Positions 55,819 to 64,000 of a stretch of DNA of 64,000 nucleotides are shown here, piece after piece. The notes beneath the pieces were generated by a model. It did no database searches. It was not told the DNA's origin and saw only the letters and a list, made by a program, of their open reading frames with translations. The stretch covers positions 62,001 through 126,000 of the forward strand of contig CAWISK010000005.1 of the NCBI GenBank assembly GCA_963838805.1, written 5' to 3'. Source of the DNA: CAVRQM01 sp963838805 (GTDB lineage Bacteria; Pseudomonadota; Alphaproteobacteria; Acetobacterales; Acetobacteraceae). A program made the translations under genes and the position numbers. Position 1 is the first letter of the stretch. Every line of letters begins with the position of its first letter.

Positions 55819-55870
55819 ATGAATTTCGTGGCATGGCTCTCGCCGCGGCGGCAAAGAGAAGGGGCGCGCG

Positions 55871-57649
55871 ATGAGTGGTCGATGGAATGTGCGGACTGGC
55901 GGGCTGCTGGCGGCCACGGCGCTGGCGGGAAGCCTGTTCGCAAGTCATCCGGCGACGGCGCAGGATGCCGCGCAGTTGCAGGCCATCCAGCAGCAGATCC
56001 TGCAATTGCAGGCGCAACTGCGGAAGCTGCAACACGAGGCAGCGGCTCGCGACGCGGCGCTGAAACACGCGCAGGAGGATGCGGCGCAGGCGCGCGTCCA
56101 GGCGGCCCAGGCGATGCAGCGCGCGCAGACGGCGCCGGCACCCGCGGCGGCGTCCCCCACCTACGTCCAGGGTCCGGCCGCGGCCGGCGGCGGCTTCTCG
56201 CTGGGAACGCCGAACCCGAACGGCACCACGATCACCGGGAGCAGTCCGCCGGCGATCGTCGCGACCTCGGTCGACGCGAACAACCCGACCTTCCGCCTCG
56301 GCGGCGTCACCGTCACGCTGGGCGGATTCATCGACACCACGGCGCTGTACCGCAGCCGCAACCTCACCGCCGGCACCTCGACCAGCTTCAACAGCATCCC
56401 GTACGGCAATAGCGTCAACGCGCATCTCAGCGAGTTCCGCGCGACCGCGCAGCCGAGCCGGTTCAGCGTCCTCGTGCAAGGCAAGCCCACGGCCGAGATC
56501 AACCTGGCCGGCTATTTCGAGGGCGACTTCAACGCCTCCGGCACCAGTTCGAATTCCAACCAGACCAATAGCTACACGCCGCGGATGCGGCTGGCCTATG
56601 CGCAGTACGACGACTCCCGCTACGGGCTGCATCTGCTGTTCGGCCAGAACTGGAGCCTGGCCACCGCCGGCACGGTCGGCATCACGCCGCGCAAGGAAGG
56701 GCTGCCTCCCACGATCGACGCCGGATACATCCCGGGCGTCGTCTATACGCGCGCGCCGCAGGTCCGCGTAGTCAAGGATTTCGGCGGCAAGTTCTGGCTG
56801 GGCGCCTCGCTCGAAGCGCCGCAGGAGACCTACGCCTTCGCCGGGGCCACGGCATCGACCTCGGTTCCCAATCTGGTGCTGCCACCATTCGGCAATCAGA
56901 AAGTCGGCGAGTCGCTGACGTTCAACAGCCTGGGTACCGGCTATCTGAACTCGACGGCCAGCTACAGCTACGACACGGCGCCCGATATCATCGTCAAGGC
57001 CGCGGCCGATCCGGGCTTCGGGCACTACGAGGCCTACGGATTGGGCAGCTTCTTCAAGGCCCGCACCTCGGTGGTCGGTGCTGGCACCACGCGCACCGTG
57101 TTCGGCGGCGGTATCGGCGGCTCGGCGGTGATCCCGATCGTGCCGAAATACGTGGAGCTGACCGGCAACGTCCTGGGCGGCTATGGCATTGGCCGCTACG
57201 GCGCGGGCCAGCTTCCGGACGCCACGTTCAAGGCCGACGGCGCGCCGGCTCCGTTGCCCGAAATCATGGGCACGGTCGGCGTGGTCGGACACCCGACCAA
57301 GGCCGTCGACCTCTACACCTATGTCGGCACCGAGCAGATCGGCCGCAGCACCTTCACCACCGGCAGCGGAAGCAAGACGACCGGCTTCGGCTACGGCACG
57401 TCCTACGTCAACAACACCGGCTGCGACGTCGAGCTCGACTCGTCCTCGCTGTGCAACGCGCAGACCCGCGCGCTGAACGCGGTGACGGTCGGCGGCTGGT
57501 GGCGCTTCCTGCACGGCGGCTATGGCACGATGATGGCAGGCGCCGAATACAGCTACGTCAAGAAGATCGCCTTCCATGGCGTCGGCGGCCGGCCGAGCAC
57601 CGACGAGAACATGGTGTTCTTCACCTTGCGATATCTGCCGTTCCAGTAG
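55871..57649 (+). CDS. Outer-membrane porin with N-terminal coiled coil
   Basis: A 592-residue porin. Signal peptide to about residue 30 (GLLAATALAGSLFASHPATA). Residues 31-90 are a Gln/Ala-rich coiled coil (LQAIQQQILQLQAQLRKLQH) that in related porins binds the cell wall. From about residue 135 come beta strands alternating with Gly/Ser/Thr loops: FRLGGVTVTLGGFIDTTALY, SRFSVLVQGKPTAEINLAGY, RLAYAQYDDSRYGLHLLFGQ. The C terminus is LRYLPFQ rather than ending in Phe. One probable loop disulfide is NTGCDVELDSSSLC. It has its own strong promoter and is followed by a hairpin repeat. This porin type is prominent in Acetobacteraceae; transported solute unknown. Confidence 0.9.
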   Translation: MSGRWNVRTGGLLAATALAGSLFASHPATAQDAAQLQAIQQQILQLQAQLRKLQHEAAARDAALKHAQEDAAQARVQAAQAMQRAQTAPAPAAASPTYVQGPAAAGGGFSLGTPNPNGTTITGSSPPAIVATSVDANNPTFRLGGVTVTLGGFIDTTALYRSRNLTAGTSTSFNSIPYGNSVNAHLSEFRATAQPSRFSVLVQGKPTAEINLAGYFEGDFNASGTSSNSNQTNSYTPRMRLAYAQYDDSRYGLHLLFGQNWSLATAGTVGITPRKEGLPPTIDAGYIPGVVYTRAPQVRVVKDFGGKFWLGASLEAPQETYAFAGATASTSVPNLVLPPFGNQKVGESLTFNSLGTGYLNSTASYSYDTAPDIIVKAAADPGFGHYEAYGLGSFFKARTSVVGAGTTRTVFGGGIGGSAVIPIVPKYVELTGNVLGGYGIGRYGAGQLPDATFKADGAPAPLPEIMGTVGVVGHPTKAVDLYTYVGTEQIGRSTFTTGSGSKTTGFGYGTSYVNNTGCDVELDSSSLCNAQTRALNAVTVGGWWRFLHGGYGTMMAGAEYSYVKKIAFHGVGGRPSTDENMVFFTLRYLPFQ

Positions 57650-57667
57650 CCGGACCCGCCTCCCCTC

Positions 57668-57740
57668 CCCTCACCCAACCCTCTCCCAAAGAGAGAGGGC
57701 TTTCTTCCCCTCTCCCTCTGGGAGAGGGCCGGGGTGAGGG
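57668..57740. repeat. Paired hairpins after the porin gene (REP-like)
   Basis: CCCTCTCCCAAAGAGAGAGGG and CCCTCTCCCTCTGGGAGAGGG style stems sit in tandem, enclosed by CCCTCACCC and GGGGTGAGGG, so the whole element also pairs end to end. Elements with this core recur in many proteobacterial intergenic regions. Here it lies between convergent genes and may stop transcription. Confidence 0.75.
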
Positions 57741-57745
57741 TGCGC

Positions 57746-59027
57746 CTACTCAGCCGCCACCGCCCCGCGCGCCCGCGTCGCGTCGCGCGGATGGCGGTGG
57801 AAGGCGCCGTCCTTCATCACCATCACGATCCGCGCGCGATCCTGCATGATGCGCACGTCGCGCGTGGGATCGCCGTCCACCAGCAACAGGTCGGCGAGAT
57901 ATCCCTCCCGCACCAGCCCCAACTCGTCGCCCATCCCCATGATCTCGCCGCCCACCTTGGTCGCGCACACCAGCGCCTCGGCGGGCGAGTAGCCGAACAG
58001 GGTGACGAAATGCTCCAGATCGCGCGCGTTGGTGCCCTGCGGCGTCCACGCGAAGCCGTAATCGCCGCCGATCACCACCCGCACGCCGCGGCGGCGCAGC
58101 TCCGCGTAGACGGATGCGGACAGTTCCACGGTGCGCCGCATTCCCAGCCGCTCGATCGCCGCCTCGTCGATGCCGAACTCCGGACCGCGCTCGATGGTGT
58201 TGACGATCAGGCCGATCGCCGGGCCGGTGAACACCCGATCGCGCTGCGCCTGCATCCTGTCCAGCGCCGCCGCGTCCATGTGCTCGCAGTGATAGATGAC
58301 ATCGACGCCACATTCGAGCGCGCGATGCACCGAGCCGCCAGCACGGGCGTGGCAGTTCACGCGGCGGCCGAAATCATGCGCCGCCTCCACCCCCGCGCGC
58401 ACCTCCGCCTCGCTCATCACGGTCATGCCGCCCTTTGCGGGATTGACGAAATCATCGCCCGAGATGTTGAGCTTGACGTTGTCCGCACCCTCGCGGATGC
58501 AGAAGCGGACGCTGCGGCGGACCTCCTCCGGCCCGTCGCAGGTCAGGCCGAAGCTGCTGCGGTTCTGATGCATCCGGCACTCGTCGCCGAGGCCCGCCTG
58601 TCACGGTGATCTCGGGCGAGGAGGCGCGGATGCGCGGGCCTTTCAGCCGCCCGGCATTGACCTCGTTGCGGATGACGATGTCGAGCCGAACCTTGGCGCT
58701 GGCGGCGCTGTAGGCGCTGGTGAAGCCGCAATCGAGCAGCAGCTCGGCGTTGCGCATGGTGGCCAGCAGGTGTTCCTCGGGCGGAATGTCGCCGAGATCG
58801 GTGTTGGTGCGGGCACCGCAGAACGACAGATGCGCATGACCCTCCGTCATGCCGGGCATGAGCGTGAGGCCGGTCGCGTCGATCACCTCGCAGCCTGCCG
58901 CCTCCAGCCGGGCATTGGCGTCCGCCACGGTGCAGATGCGATTGCCGCGCACGATCACGTCGGCGGGACGTGTCGCGGTACCCGTGCCGTCGAACAGGTT
59001 TGCATTGCGGAACAGAACGTCGGCCAT
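57746..59027 (-). CDS. Metal-dependent amidohydrolase, imidazolonepropionase-like (frameshifted)
   Basis: An amidohydrolase-superfamily protein. Metal site: HAH in MTEGHAHLSF, the likely carboxylated Lys in ADNVKLNISGDDF, the His in NCHARAGGSVHRAL and CEHMDAAALD, and the Asp in IGGDYGFAW. N-terminal MADVLFRNANLFDGTGTATR is typical of cyclic amide and prolidase-like members. One extra base in the CCC at 58593-58595 breaks the frame between TVTGG and CRMHQNRSSFG; corrected length about 426. AAGGAGG precedes the ATG. It follows the xylulokinase gene by 22 bases. Substrate could be a peptide or cyclic amide; no sugar link is evident. Confidence 0.88.
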
Positions 59028-59049
59028 CGCAGCCTCCTTCGTGGTTTCC

Positions 59050-60528
59050 TTATGGCGAGCGGGTCGCCTTCTCCGCCGGATACAGCGCCCGAAAGCGTGC
59101 GTGCCGGGCCGCATGGCGATCGCCTGACGGCGCGAACGACTGCCGGATCGCAGGCCGCGTGCAGATTGCGGCCTCGTCGCCCGCGCCCGCCGCCAGCATG
59201 CCCAGCCGGGCCGCACCGAACGCCGCACCCTGCTCGGCACCCTCGGGCAGCGACAGCGTGATGCCCAGCACGTCGGCCAGCATCTGCCCCCAGAACCGGC
59301 TGCGTGCCCCACCACCCACCAGCAGGCAGCTCGTGAGCGGCGCACCCGCGTCGGTCAGCACATCGTAGCCATCCGCCAGCGCCAGTGCCACGCCCTCCAG
59401 CACGGCATAGGTGAGCGCCTCCGCTCCGTGCTCGGCGCGCAGGCCGGCGAACATGGCGCTCGCCTGCGGATCGTTGTGCGGCGTGCGTTCGCCCGACAGA
59501 TAGGGCAGGAACAGCGGCGCGTTCTGGCGATGCGCCGTATCCGTGGCCCAGGTCTCGGTGCGCCCCAGCAATCCCTGGATGTCCGCGCCATTGCCCATGA
59601 TGCCAGCGAGCCAGCTCAGCGCCGAGGCGGCCGAGAGGTGGACCGACATGCCGTGCCAGCGCCCCGGCAGGGCATGGCAGAAACCGTGCAGCGTGCGCTG
59701 CGGTGCCGACACGTAGTGGTCGGTCACGACGAACAGCACGCCGGACGTGCCCAGCGACAGGAAGCCGTCGCCGGCCCGCACCGCGCCCACCCCCACGGCC
59801 GAGGCGGCATTGTCGCCGCCGCCGCCGGCAATCACGACGCGCCGCCCGGCCAGCCCCCAGGCGGCGGCCAGGTCCGGCGCCAGGACGGCGCTTTCCGCCG
59901 ACCCCTCCACCAGATCGGGCATTGCCGCGCGCGTGAGGTCCGTCGCCGCAAGCAGCGTGTCGTCCCAGGCGCGCCGCGCGACATCGAGCCAGAGCGTGCC
60001 GGACGCATCGGACATGTCCGAAACATAGGCGCCGCTCAGCCGGAAACGCACATAGTCCTTCGGCAGCAGCACCCGGCTTGTCGCCTTGAACACGTCCGGC
60101 TCGTGCGTCCGCACCCAGAGCAGCTTGGGTGCGGTGAAGCCCGGCATGGCGATGTTGCCGGCGCGCCGCGCGAGGTCGGGCACCCGTCTGCTGATCTCGC
60201 CGCACTCGGCCCCGCTGCGCCCGTCATTCCACAGGATCGCCGGGCGCAGCACCTGCCCCGCCTCGCCCAGCAGCACGGCACCGTGCTGCTGCCCGGACAG
60301 GCCGATTGCCCCGAGCGCCCCCCATGCCTCGGGTGCCGCCTCGCGCACCTGCGCCACCGCCGCGAGCAGGCCCTGCCACCACAGCTCGGGATCCTGCTCG
60401 GACCAGAGCGGGTGCGGGCGCGAGACCTCCAGCTCGGCCGAGCCGCCGGCCAGCACGCGCTGCCGCTCGTCGAGCAGCAGCGCCTTGATGGACGAGGTGC
60501 CGATATCCAGGCCGAGAAAGGACGTCAC
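59050..60528 (-). CDS. xylB: Xylulokinase (FGGY family)
   Basis: A 492-residue FGGY kinase with the phosphate loop FLGLDIGTSSIKALLLD, IGLSGQQHGAVLL, WNDGRSGAECGEI and PGFTAPKLLWVRTHEPDVF. FRLSGAYVSDMSDASGTLWL follows, then GGGGDNAASAVG, SLGTSGVLFVV, FLPYLSGERTPHNDPQ and LVGGGARSRFWGQM. These match D-xylulose kinase throughout; the catalytic Asp is in GGGGDNAA. No xylose isomerase or transporter lies next to it, but the four importers in this window could supply pentoses. It is upstream of the amidohydrolase on the same strand. Confidence 0.94.
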   Translation of the reverse strand: MTSFLGLDIGTSSIKALLLDERQRVLAGGSAELEVSRPHPLWSEQDPELWWQGLLAAVAQVREAAPEAWGALGAIGLSGQQHGAVLLGEAGQVLRPAILWNDGRSGAECGEISRRVPDLARRAGNIAMPGFTAPKLLWVRTHEPDVFKATSRVLLPKDYVRFRLSGAYVSDMSDASGTLWLDVARRAWDDTLLAATDLTRAAMPDLVEGSAESAVLAPDLAAAWGLAGRRVVIAGGGGDNAASAVGVGAVRAGDGFLSLGTSGVLFVVTDHYVSAPQRTLHGFCHALPGRWHGMSVHLSAASALSWLAGIMGNGADIQGLLGRTETWATDTAHRQNAPLFLPYLSGERTPHNDPQASAMFAGLRAEHGAEALTYAVLEGVALALADGYDVLTDAGAPLTSCLLVGGGARSRFWGQMLADVLGITLSLPEGAEQGAAFGAARLGMLAAGAGDEAAICTRPAIRQSFAPSGDRHAARHARFRALYPAEKATRSP

Positions 60529-60588
60529 GCCGGCTCCGCTCCCCTTTGGCGCCCGGTCTCGATCGCCGCCGGGTCATGGCGGTCGAGA

Positions 60589-61663
60589 CTAGGGCGCCCG
60601 CTGCATCGCGCCAATGCCCGGCTGCGGCCAGCGCATCTGGCGCATTGCCACTCCCCCCCATTGCCGCGCCAATGCAGCCATACCGCGCGCGTGACGGGGG
60701 TTGCCCAGCACCAGGCCGATGCGGCGCGCCCGCCGTGTCGTCCAGAGCTGCTTGTACGGGTCGTCGCCACGCCCGAAATCCAGCGACCGCACGCCTCCCT
60801 CGGCCAACAGGCCGCGGATCATCCAGGCGGTCAGCACCGTCCCGGCCGAGAGAGACCGAAACGCCTGGTCGTGCGCGAGCTTCAGCATCGTGGCGGTGCC
60901 CCGCGACACCACCCAGGTACCTGGGCGGCGATCGCCGCGCCGTCGCGGCGAAGCAGCCCCAGCCGCAGCACGCCCGCGGCCGTTGCTTCGCGCAGCAGTA
61001 CCGAATCAAAGCAAGGGAACGGCTCCGGCTCCTTCCAACTGTGCCGGTACACGTCGAGATAGGCCTGAATTCCGGCCTCCACCTCCGCGGGAGCCCGCGC
61101 GCATTCAAGCCGCAGGCTGCTGTCCCGGTCGATGCGCGCCTGCTTGCGGCGGATGGTTTCGCGCAATGCGCCGGGACGCGCTGCCAGATAGGCGTGCCAG
61201 TCGCGGCCGTCGATCGGTTCGTGCCAGTTGCCGAAATGCTCGAATCGGGCCGCGTGGTAGCCTGACCGGCGCAATCCGGCGAGCAGCGGCGCCAGACCGG
61301 GCCAATCCGGGTCCATCGCGTCAAGCCGCAGCACCGGCCAGGCGCGGCAGGCGCCTCCCAGCAAGCGCCCACGCGTACCAGCGCCGCCGCATCCGTGCCT
61401 TCCGCGACCAGCGGCTGCCAGGTGACGGTGTACGGCGTGGAGAGGCTCGACAGGGTCTCGCCGCTCAGCAACAGGGGAACCAGGGCGACCGGCCGCCCCG
61501 CCATGCGGCAGAGCACGAAGCGCGGCTCTGCCGCTGCCGGCAGGGCGGCCGAGGTGATGGAGCGCCACCAGGCCCGGCTCGACTGGAACGGCGCTCCGCA
61601 AAACAGCGCCTCGGCGTCAGACGGGAGAGCGTCGAGCGAGGTCAGGACGCGCGCCTCATCCAT
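60589..61663 (-). CDS. CelD/BcsL-like GNAT acyltransferase (two frameshifts)
   Basis: Three consecutive frames read as one GNAT-fold protein: SRAWWRSITSAALPAAAEPR and VLCRMAGRPVALVPLLLSGE, then RLLGGACRAWPVLRLDAMD and RKQARIDRDSSLRLECARAP, then TMLKLAHDQAFRSLSAGTVL and LDFGRGDDPYKQLW. The last motif is the hallmark of the CelD/FemAB-like acetyltransferase family. Two single bases seem missing near 61368 and 60918; the corrected protein has about 358 residues. Family members act on exopolysaccharides or on amino-linked cell envelope sugars. The stop side is separated from xylB by 60 bases; the start overlaps the YdcF-like gene by eight bases. Confidence 0.8.
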
Positions 61664-62394
61664 GCGACCACCAGGCGCGCAGCCGGTACCATGCGCAGCC
61701 GATCCATTCGTGCAAGGCGTCATGGCTCCTGACCCAGGCGCTGGCATGGGGCAGGAAGCTGCCCAATGTGCCGTCTGCGGCTTCGTCGCGCCGCACCGGG
61801 GCCGGAATCGCCGCAAGATCGGTCTGCGCAAAGGCGATCAGCGCCCGGCGCAAATGCCAGGAATTGGTGACGACGAGCACGGTGCCGATGCCGGACCCGG
61901 CCAAGAGCCGGGCACTGTCGCGCGCGTTTTCCCAGGTGTTGGCGGAACGGTTCTCGACCCAGCGCACGGGCACCCCGAAATCGAGACGCAGGCTGCGCGC
62001 CATCACTTCGGCGACCGGGGCCTTGCCGCGCAGCACGACGCCGCCGGAGACCAGCACCGGCAATCCCGTCCGCCGTTGCAGGGCCGCCGCCTCGCGCAGC
62101 CGATCCAGGGTCAGGCCGCCGGGATCGGCGTGCAGCGGCGAGGCGCGGTCGCCCACAAGATCGCCGCCCAGCACGACGATCGCCTGCGGCGGCGGTGCAG
62201 TCGCCGACGCGATCGGCACCGGGTCGAGCGAGGCCAGCAGCCAGTCGGCGACCGCCGGCAAGGACAGGAGCACCAGCGCCCGCCAGGCTGATCGCGGCCA
62301 GCAGCCGCCCGGCCCGGCGGCGCCAGGCCACAAGGCCGATCGCCGCGAGCAGCGCCAGGCTGGCGGGCGGCACAAGCAGGGAGATCAGGCTCAT
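61656..62394 (-). CDS. YdcF-like (DUF218) membrane protein (frameshifted)
   Basis: A protein of about 245 residues. The N-terminal membrane part (MSLISLLVPPASLALLAAIG) is followed after one extra base at 62279-62281 by ALVLLSLPAVADWLLASLD. The soluble DUF218 domain has QAIVVLGGDLVGDRASPLHA, LPVLVSGGVVLRGKAPVAEV, VENRSANTWENARDSARLL and VLVVTNSWHLRRALIAF. The Ser/Asn/His pattern (SANTWENA, TNSWH) is conserved in YdcF/SanA/ElyC proteins linked to cell envelope and polysaccharide work. It is divergent from the next CelD-like gene and overlaps the previous one, suggesting one functional set. Confidence 0.85.
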
Positions 62395-62456
62395 GCGGCG
62401 CGGTCATACGGACCAGCTTGCGGCACCACCGCCGCTTCCGGCACCCTCTCCGTGTC

Positions 62457-63572
62457 ATGGTCGAAATCACATTGCGCGGCGTGGCCGATTTCGACGGCCT
62501 GGAACCCGAATGGCGTACGCTGGAGCAGCGAGCCGCCGGCCCCGGACGGTTCTTCCGGGGCTGGACCTGGACCGGCTGCCTGGCCGCGGAGCGTTTCCCC
62601 GACCCGGTGCTGCTGCAAGCCCATGAGGATGGCCGGCTGCGCGCTCTGGCGCTGTTCAACCGAAGCAAGGCCCCTCTCGCCGCCGCCACCCTCCTGCTGG
62701 GCGAGAGCGGTGACCCGATCCGCGACAGCGTGTTCATCGAACATAACGGCATCCTGCTCGAAACCGGGCACGAGCGCCTGCTGGCGCCCTGCCTTGCCGC
62801 GTCCGTCGCTGCCGGCCTGCCGACGGGCACTCGTCTCGGCAGGGCGGTCGTTCTGAGCGGTGTCGGCGACGAGGTGCTGGCAGCGGTGCGCAGCCTGCCC
62901 GCCGCCTGCCATGTGCGCCGGTCGCGACCGGCGCCCTTCGTCGATCTCACGACCCTGCCGCCAGGCGACTACCCGGCGGCGCTCAGCGCATCGAGCCGCT
63001 ACCAGTTGCGCCGCTCGCGCCGTCGCTACGCCGAGTGCGGACCGCTCGCGGTGCGACGCGCCGCCGACCTGGCCGAGGGGCACAGCTTTCTGGATGCGAT
63101 GGCCGCTCTGCATCAAGCCACCTGGACCGGCCGCGGCCGCCCCGGAGCCTTCGCCGATCCGTTCTTCGTGCGGTTCCACCGCGAGCTGATCGCCCGCGGC
63201 CTGCAGCGCGGCGAGGTGGATCTGCTGCACGTCACCGCCGGGGACCGAACCATCGGCTACCTGTACAATGTCCTGGCCGATGGCTGGGTCGGCAACTACC
63301 AGGGCGGCTTCGACTATACGGGGGCGGATCAGCACCAGAAGCCGGGCCTCACCTGCCACCATCTGGCGATCGAGTTCTATCGGGCGGAAGGACGGACGAC
63401 CTACGACTTCCTGGCCGGCGAGGACCGCTACAAGGCGAGCCTCGCACAATCGCAAACCGGGCTGCACTGGCTGGAACTCGTCCCAATCTGGTCGGCCAGG
63501 AACCTGGCCCTGTCGGGCAAGACGGTACTTCAACGTATTGTGCACAGGCGGCGAGGGCCGGCCGCGCTTTGA
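62457..63572 (+). CDS. CelD/BcsL-like GNAT acyltransferase
   Basis: A 371-residue GNAT-fold protein with intact frame: FRGWTWTGCLAAERFPDPVL, SRYQLRRSRRRYAECGPLAV, FVRFHRELIARGLQRGEVDL, IGYLYNVLADGWVGNYQGGF and YDFLAGEDRYKASLAQSQTG. The DFLAGEDRYKxxL segment is the family marker and shares its pattern with the DFGRGDDPYK of the neighbour at 60589. The ATG at 62457 was taken as start because the conserved region begins there; the frame extends 13 codons upstream without a better site. It probably modifies a surface polysaccharide and is divergent from the YdcF-like gene. Confidence 0.85.
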   Translation: MVEITLRGVADFDGLEPEWRTLEQRAAGPGRFFRGWTWTGCLAAERFPDPVLLQAHEDGRLRALALFNRSKAPLAAATLLLGESGDPIRDSVFIEHNGILLETGHERLLAPCLAASVAAGLPTGTRLGRAVVLSGVGDEVLAAVRSLPAACHVRRSRPAPFVDLTTLPPGDYPAALSASSRYQLRRSRRRYAECGPLAVRRAADLAEGHSFLDAMAALHQATWTGRGRPGAFADPFFVRFHRELIARGLQRGEVDLLHVTAGDRTIGYLYNVLADGWVGNYQGGFDYTGADQHQKPGLTCHHLAIEFYRAEGRTTYDFLAGEDRYKASLAQSQTGLHWLELVPIWSARNLALSGKTVLQRIVHRRRGPAAL

Positions 63573-63648
63573 TTTACTGTCCAATGACGCTTTAACGACG
63601 TTTTCACGACCAGGATCCGATGATCGGGTGGTATCCAGCGGCGGAAGC

Positions 63649-63822
63649 ATGCGGTTCTATAGCCACAGCCACATGGACGTCCCGGCCGTCGCGCCCTTGC
63701 GGGCGCACGAGGCCGAGCCGCGGCCGGTGTCCTGGCCGCTCGCCGCAGCCGTGATTGGCGGTTTGTCCCTGGGACTCTGGGCGTTGATATATCGCCTTCT
63801 TGCCGCGCTCTTCGGGTTCTGA
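63649..63822 (+). CDS. Small single-pass membrane protein
   Basis: A 57-residue frame: MRFYSHSHMDVPAVAPLRAH, a polar region, then PLAAAVIGGLSLGLWALIYR as one membrane segment and LLAALFGF. No family was recognised. GGAAG lies three bases before the ATG, close but usable. Composition fits the neighbouring genes. It may be a small membrane component of the polysaccharide set upstream or a leader-like protein for a gene beyond the window. Confidence 0.55.
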   Translation: MRFYSHSHMDVPAVAPLRAHEAEPRPVSWPLAAAVIGGLSLGLWALIYRLLAALFGF

Positions 63823-63838
63823 GCATCAGGCGCCGATT

Positions 63839-64000
63839 TCACTGCCGCCGTCCCGAGGCTAGCGCAAAGTCCTGCTCTTCGAGCAGCTTGCGCAGAAGAT
63901 CGGTCTGGATCCCGGCATCGCCGGCGCCCCCGGCCAGAGCCATCGAGAACGCAACCAGCACCGGCGGCCGCGCCGATCCCCTGATGCTCGACACAGCCTG
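63839..64000 (-). CDS. 3' end of an unidentified gene cut by the window
   Basis: The minus strand is open from the window edge to a TGA at 63839-63841. The 53 visible codons include RPPVLVAFSMALAGGAGDAG and IQTDLLRKLLEEQDFALASG before the basic end RRQ. The pattern of a hydrophobic segment followed by an amphipathic helix is consistent with a real C terminus. No family can be named. It is convergent with the small membrane protein gene. Confidence 0.4.
   Translation of the reverse strand, partial: QAVSSIRGSARPPVLVAFSMALAGGAGDAGIQTDLLRKLLEEQDFALASGRRQ

Overview
The window is about 64 kb of dense, very GC-rich chromosome. It most resembles an alphaproteobacterium of the Rhodospirillales/Acetobacteraceae type. 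The reasons are glnD, the overlapping metX-metW pair, hisC-tyrA behind a chorismate mutase fusion, lysC next to ubiG and a GAF-containing ptsP, and a 592-residue porin with an N-terminal coiled coil. The family assignment is an inference from gene content; no rRNA gene is present and no tRNA gene was recognised.

Layout. 1-17.9 kb is housekeeping: glnD; a gloB/GST/tag group; metXW; the aromatic and histidine genes (chorismate mutase fusion, hisC, tyrA); a secreted fasciclin protein; a scar region with an OmpA remnant and an IS3-family relic; then ptsP, a nitronate monooxygenase-like gene and lysC, facing ubiG. 17.9-46.7 kb is a carbohydrate catabolism island, nearly all on the minus strand. 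It holds four ABC importers (three ribose type, one maltose type without its own ATPase) mixed with a Gfo/Idh dehydrogenase, a TIM-barrel isomerase, a mannonate-type oxidoreductase, an SDR, a probable D-apionate lactonase, a 2-hydroxyacid dehydrogenase, an HpcH aldolase, a PfkB kinase, a class I aldolase, an ABM-domain protein and two FadR-type regulators. 46.8-57.7 kb is a surface glycan region: dTDP-rhamnose genes rfbBACD, a rhamnosyltransferase-like GT2, a large GT2/WbsX protein, a GT4-like enzyme and a porin with a near-consensus promoter. 57.7-64 kb carries an amidohydrolase, a xylulokinase, two CelD-like acyltransferases around a YdcF-type membrane protein, and a small membrane peptide.

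How it fits together. The sugar genes are joined by 1-4 nt stop/start overlaps, so transport and catabolism modules look co-translated. Candidate FadR-type operators lie upstream of the first catabolic operon and of the second regulator. The last module (importer, ABM protein, FadR regulator, PfkB kinase, class I aldolase) parallels the lsr (AI-2) gene set in logic and is the best candidate for an undescribed pathway.

Caution on sequence quality. At least 19 single-base indels break otherwise intact conserved genes, including lysC, metX and ptsP. About 15 are one extra base, mostly in G or C runs. This points to consensus errors rather than true pseudogenes, so coordinates of frameshifted genes span the whole gene and their protein lengths assume the shift is corrected.
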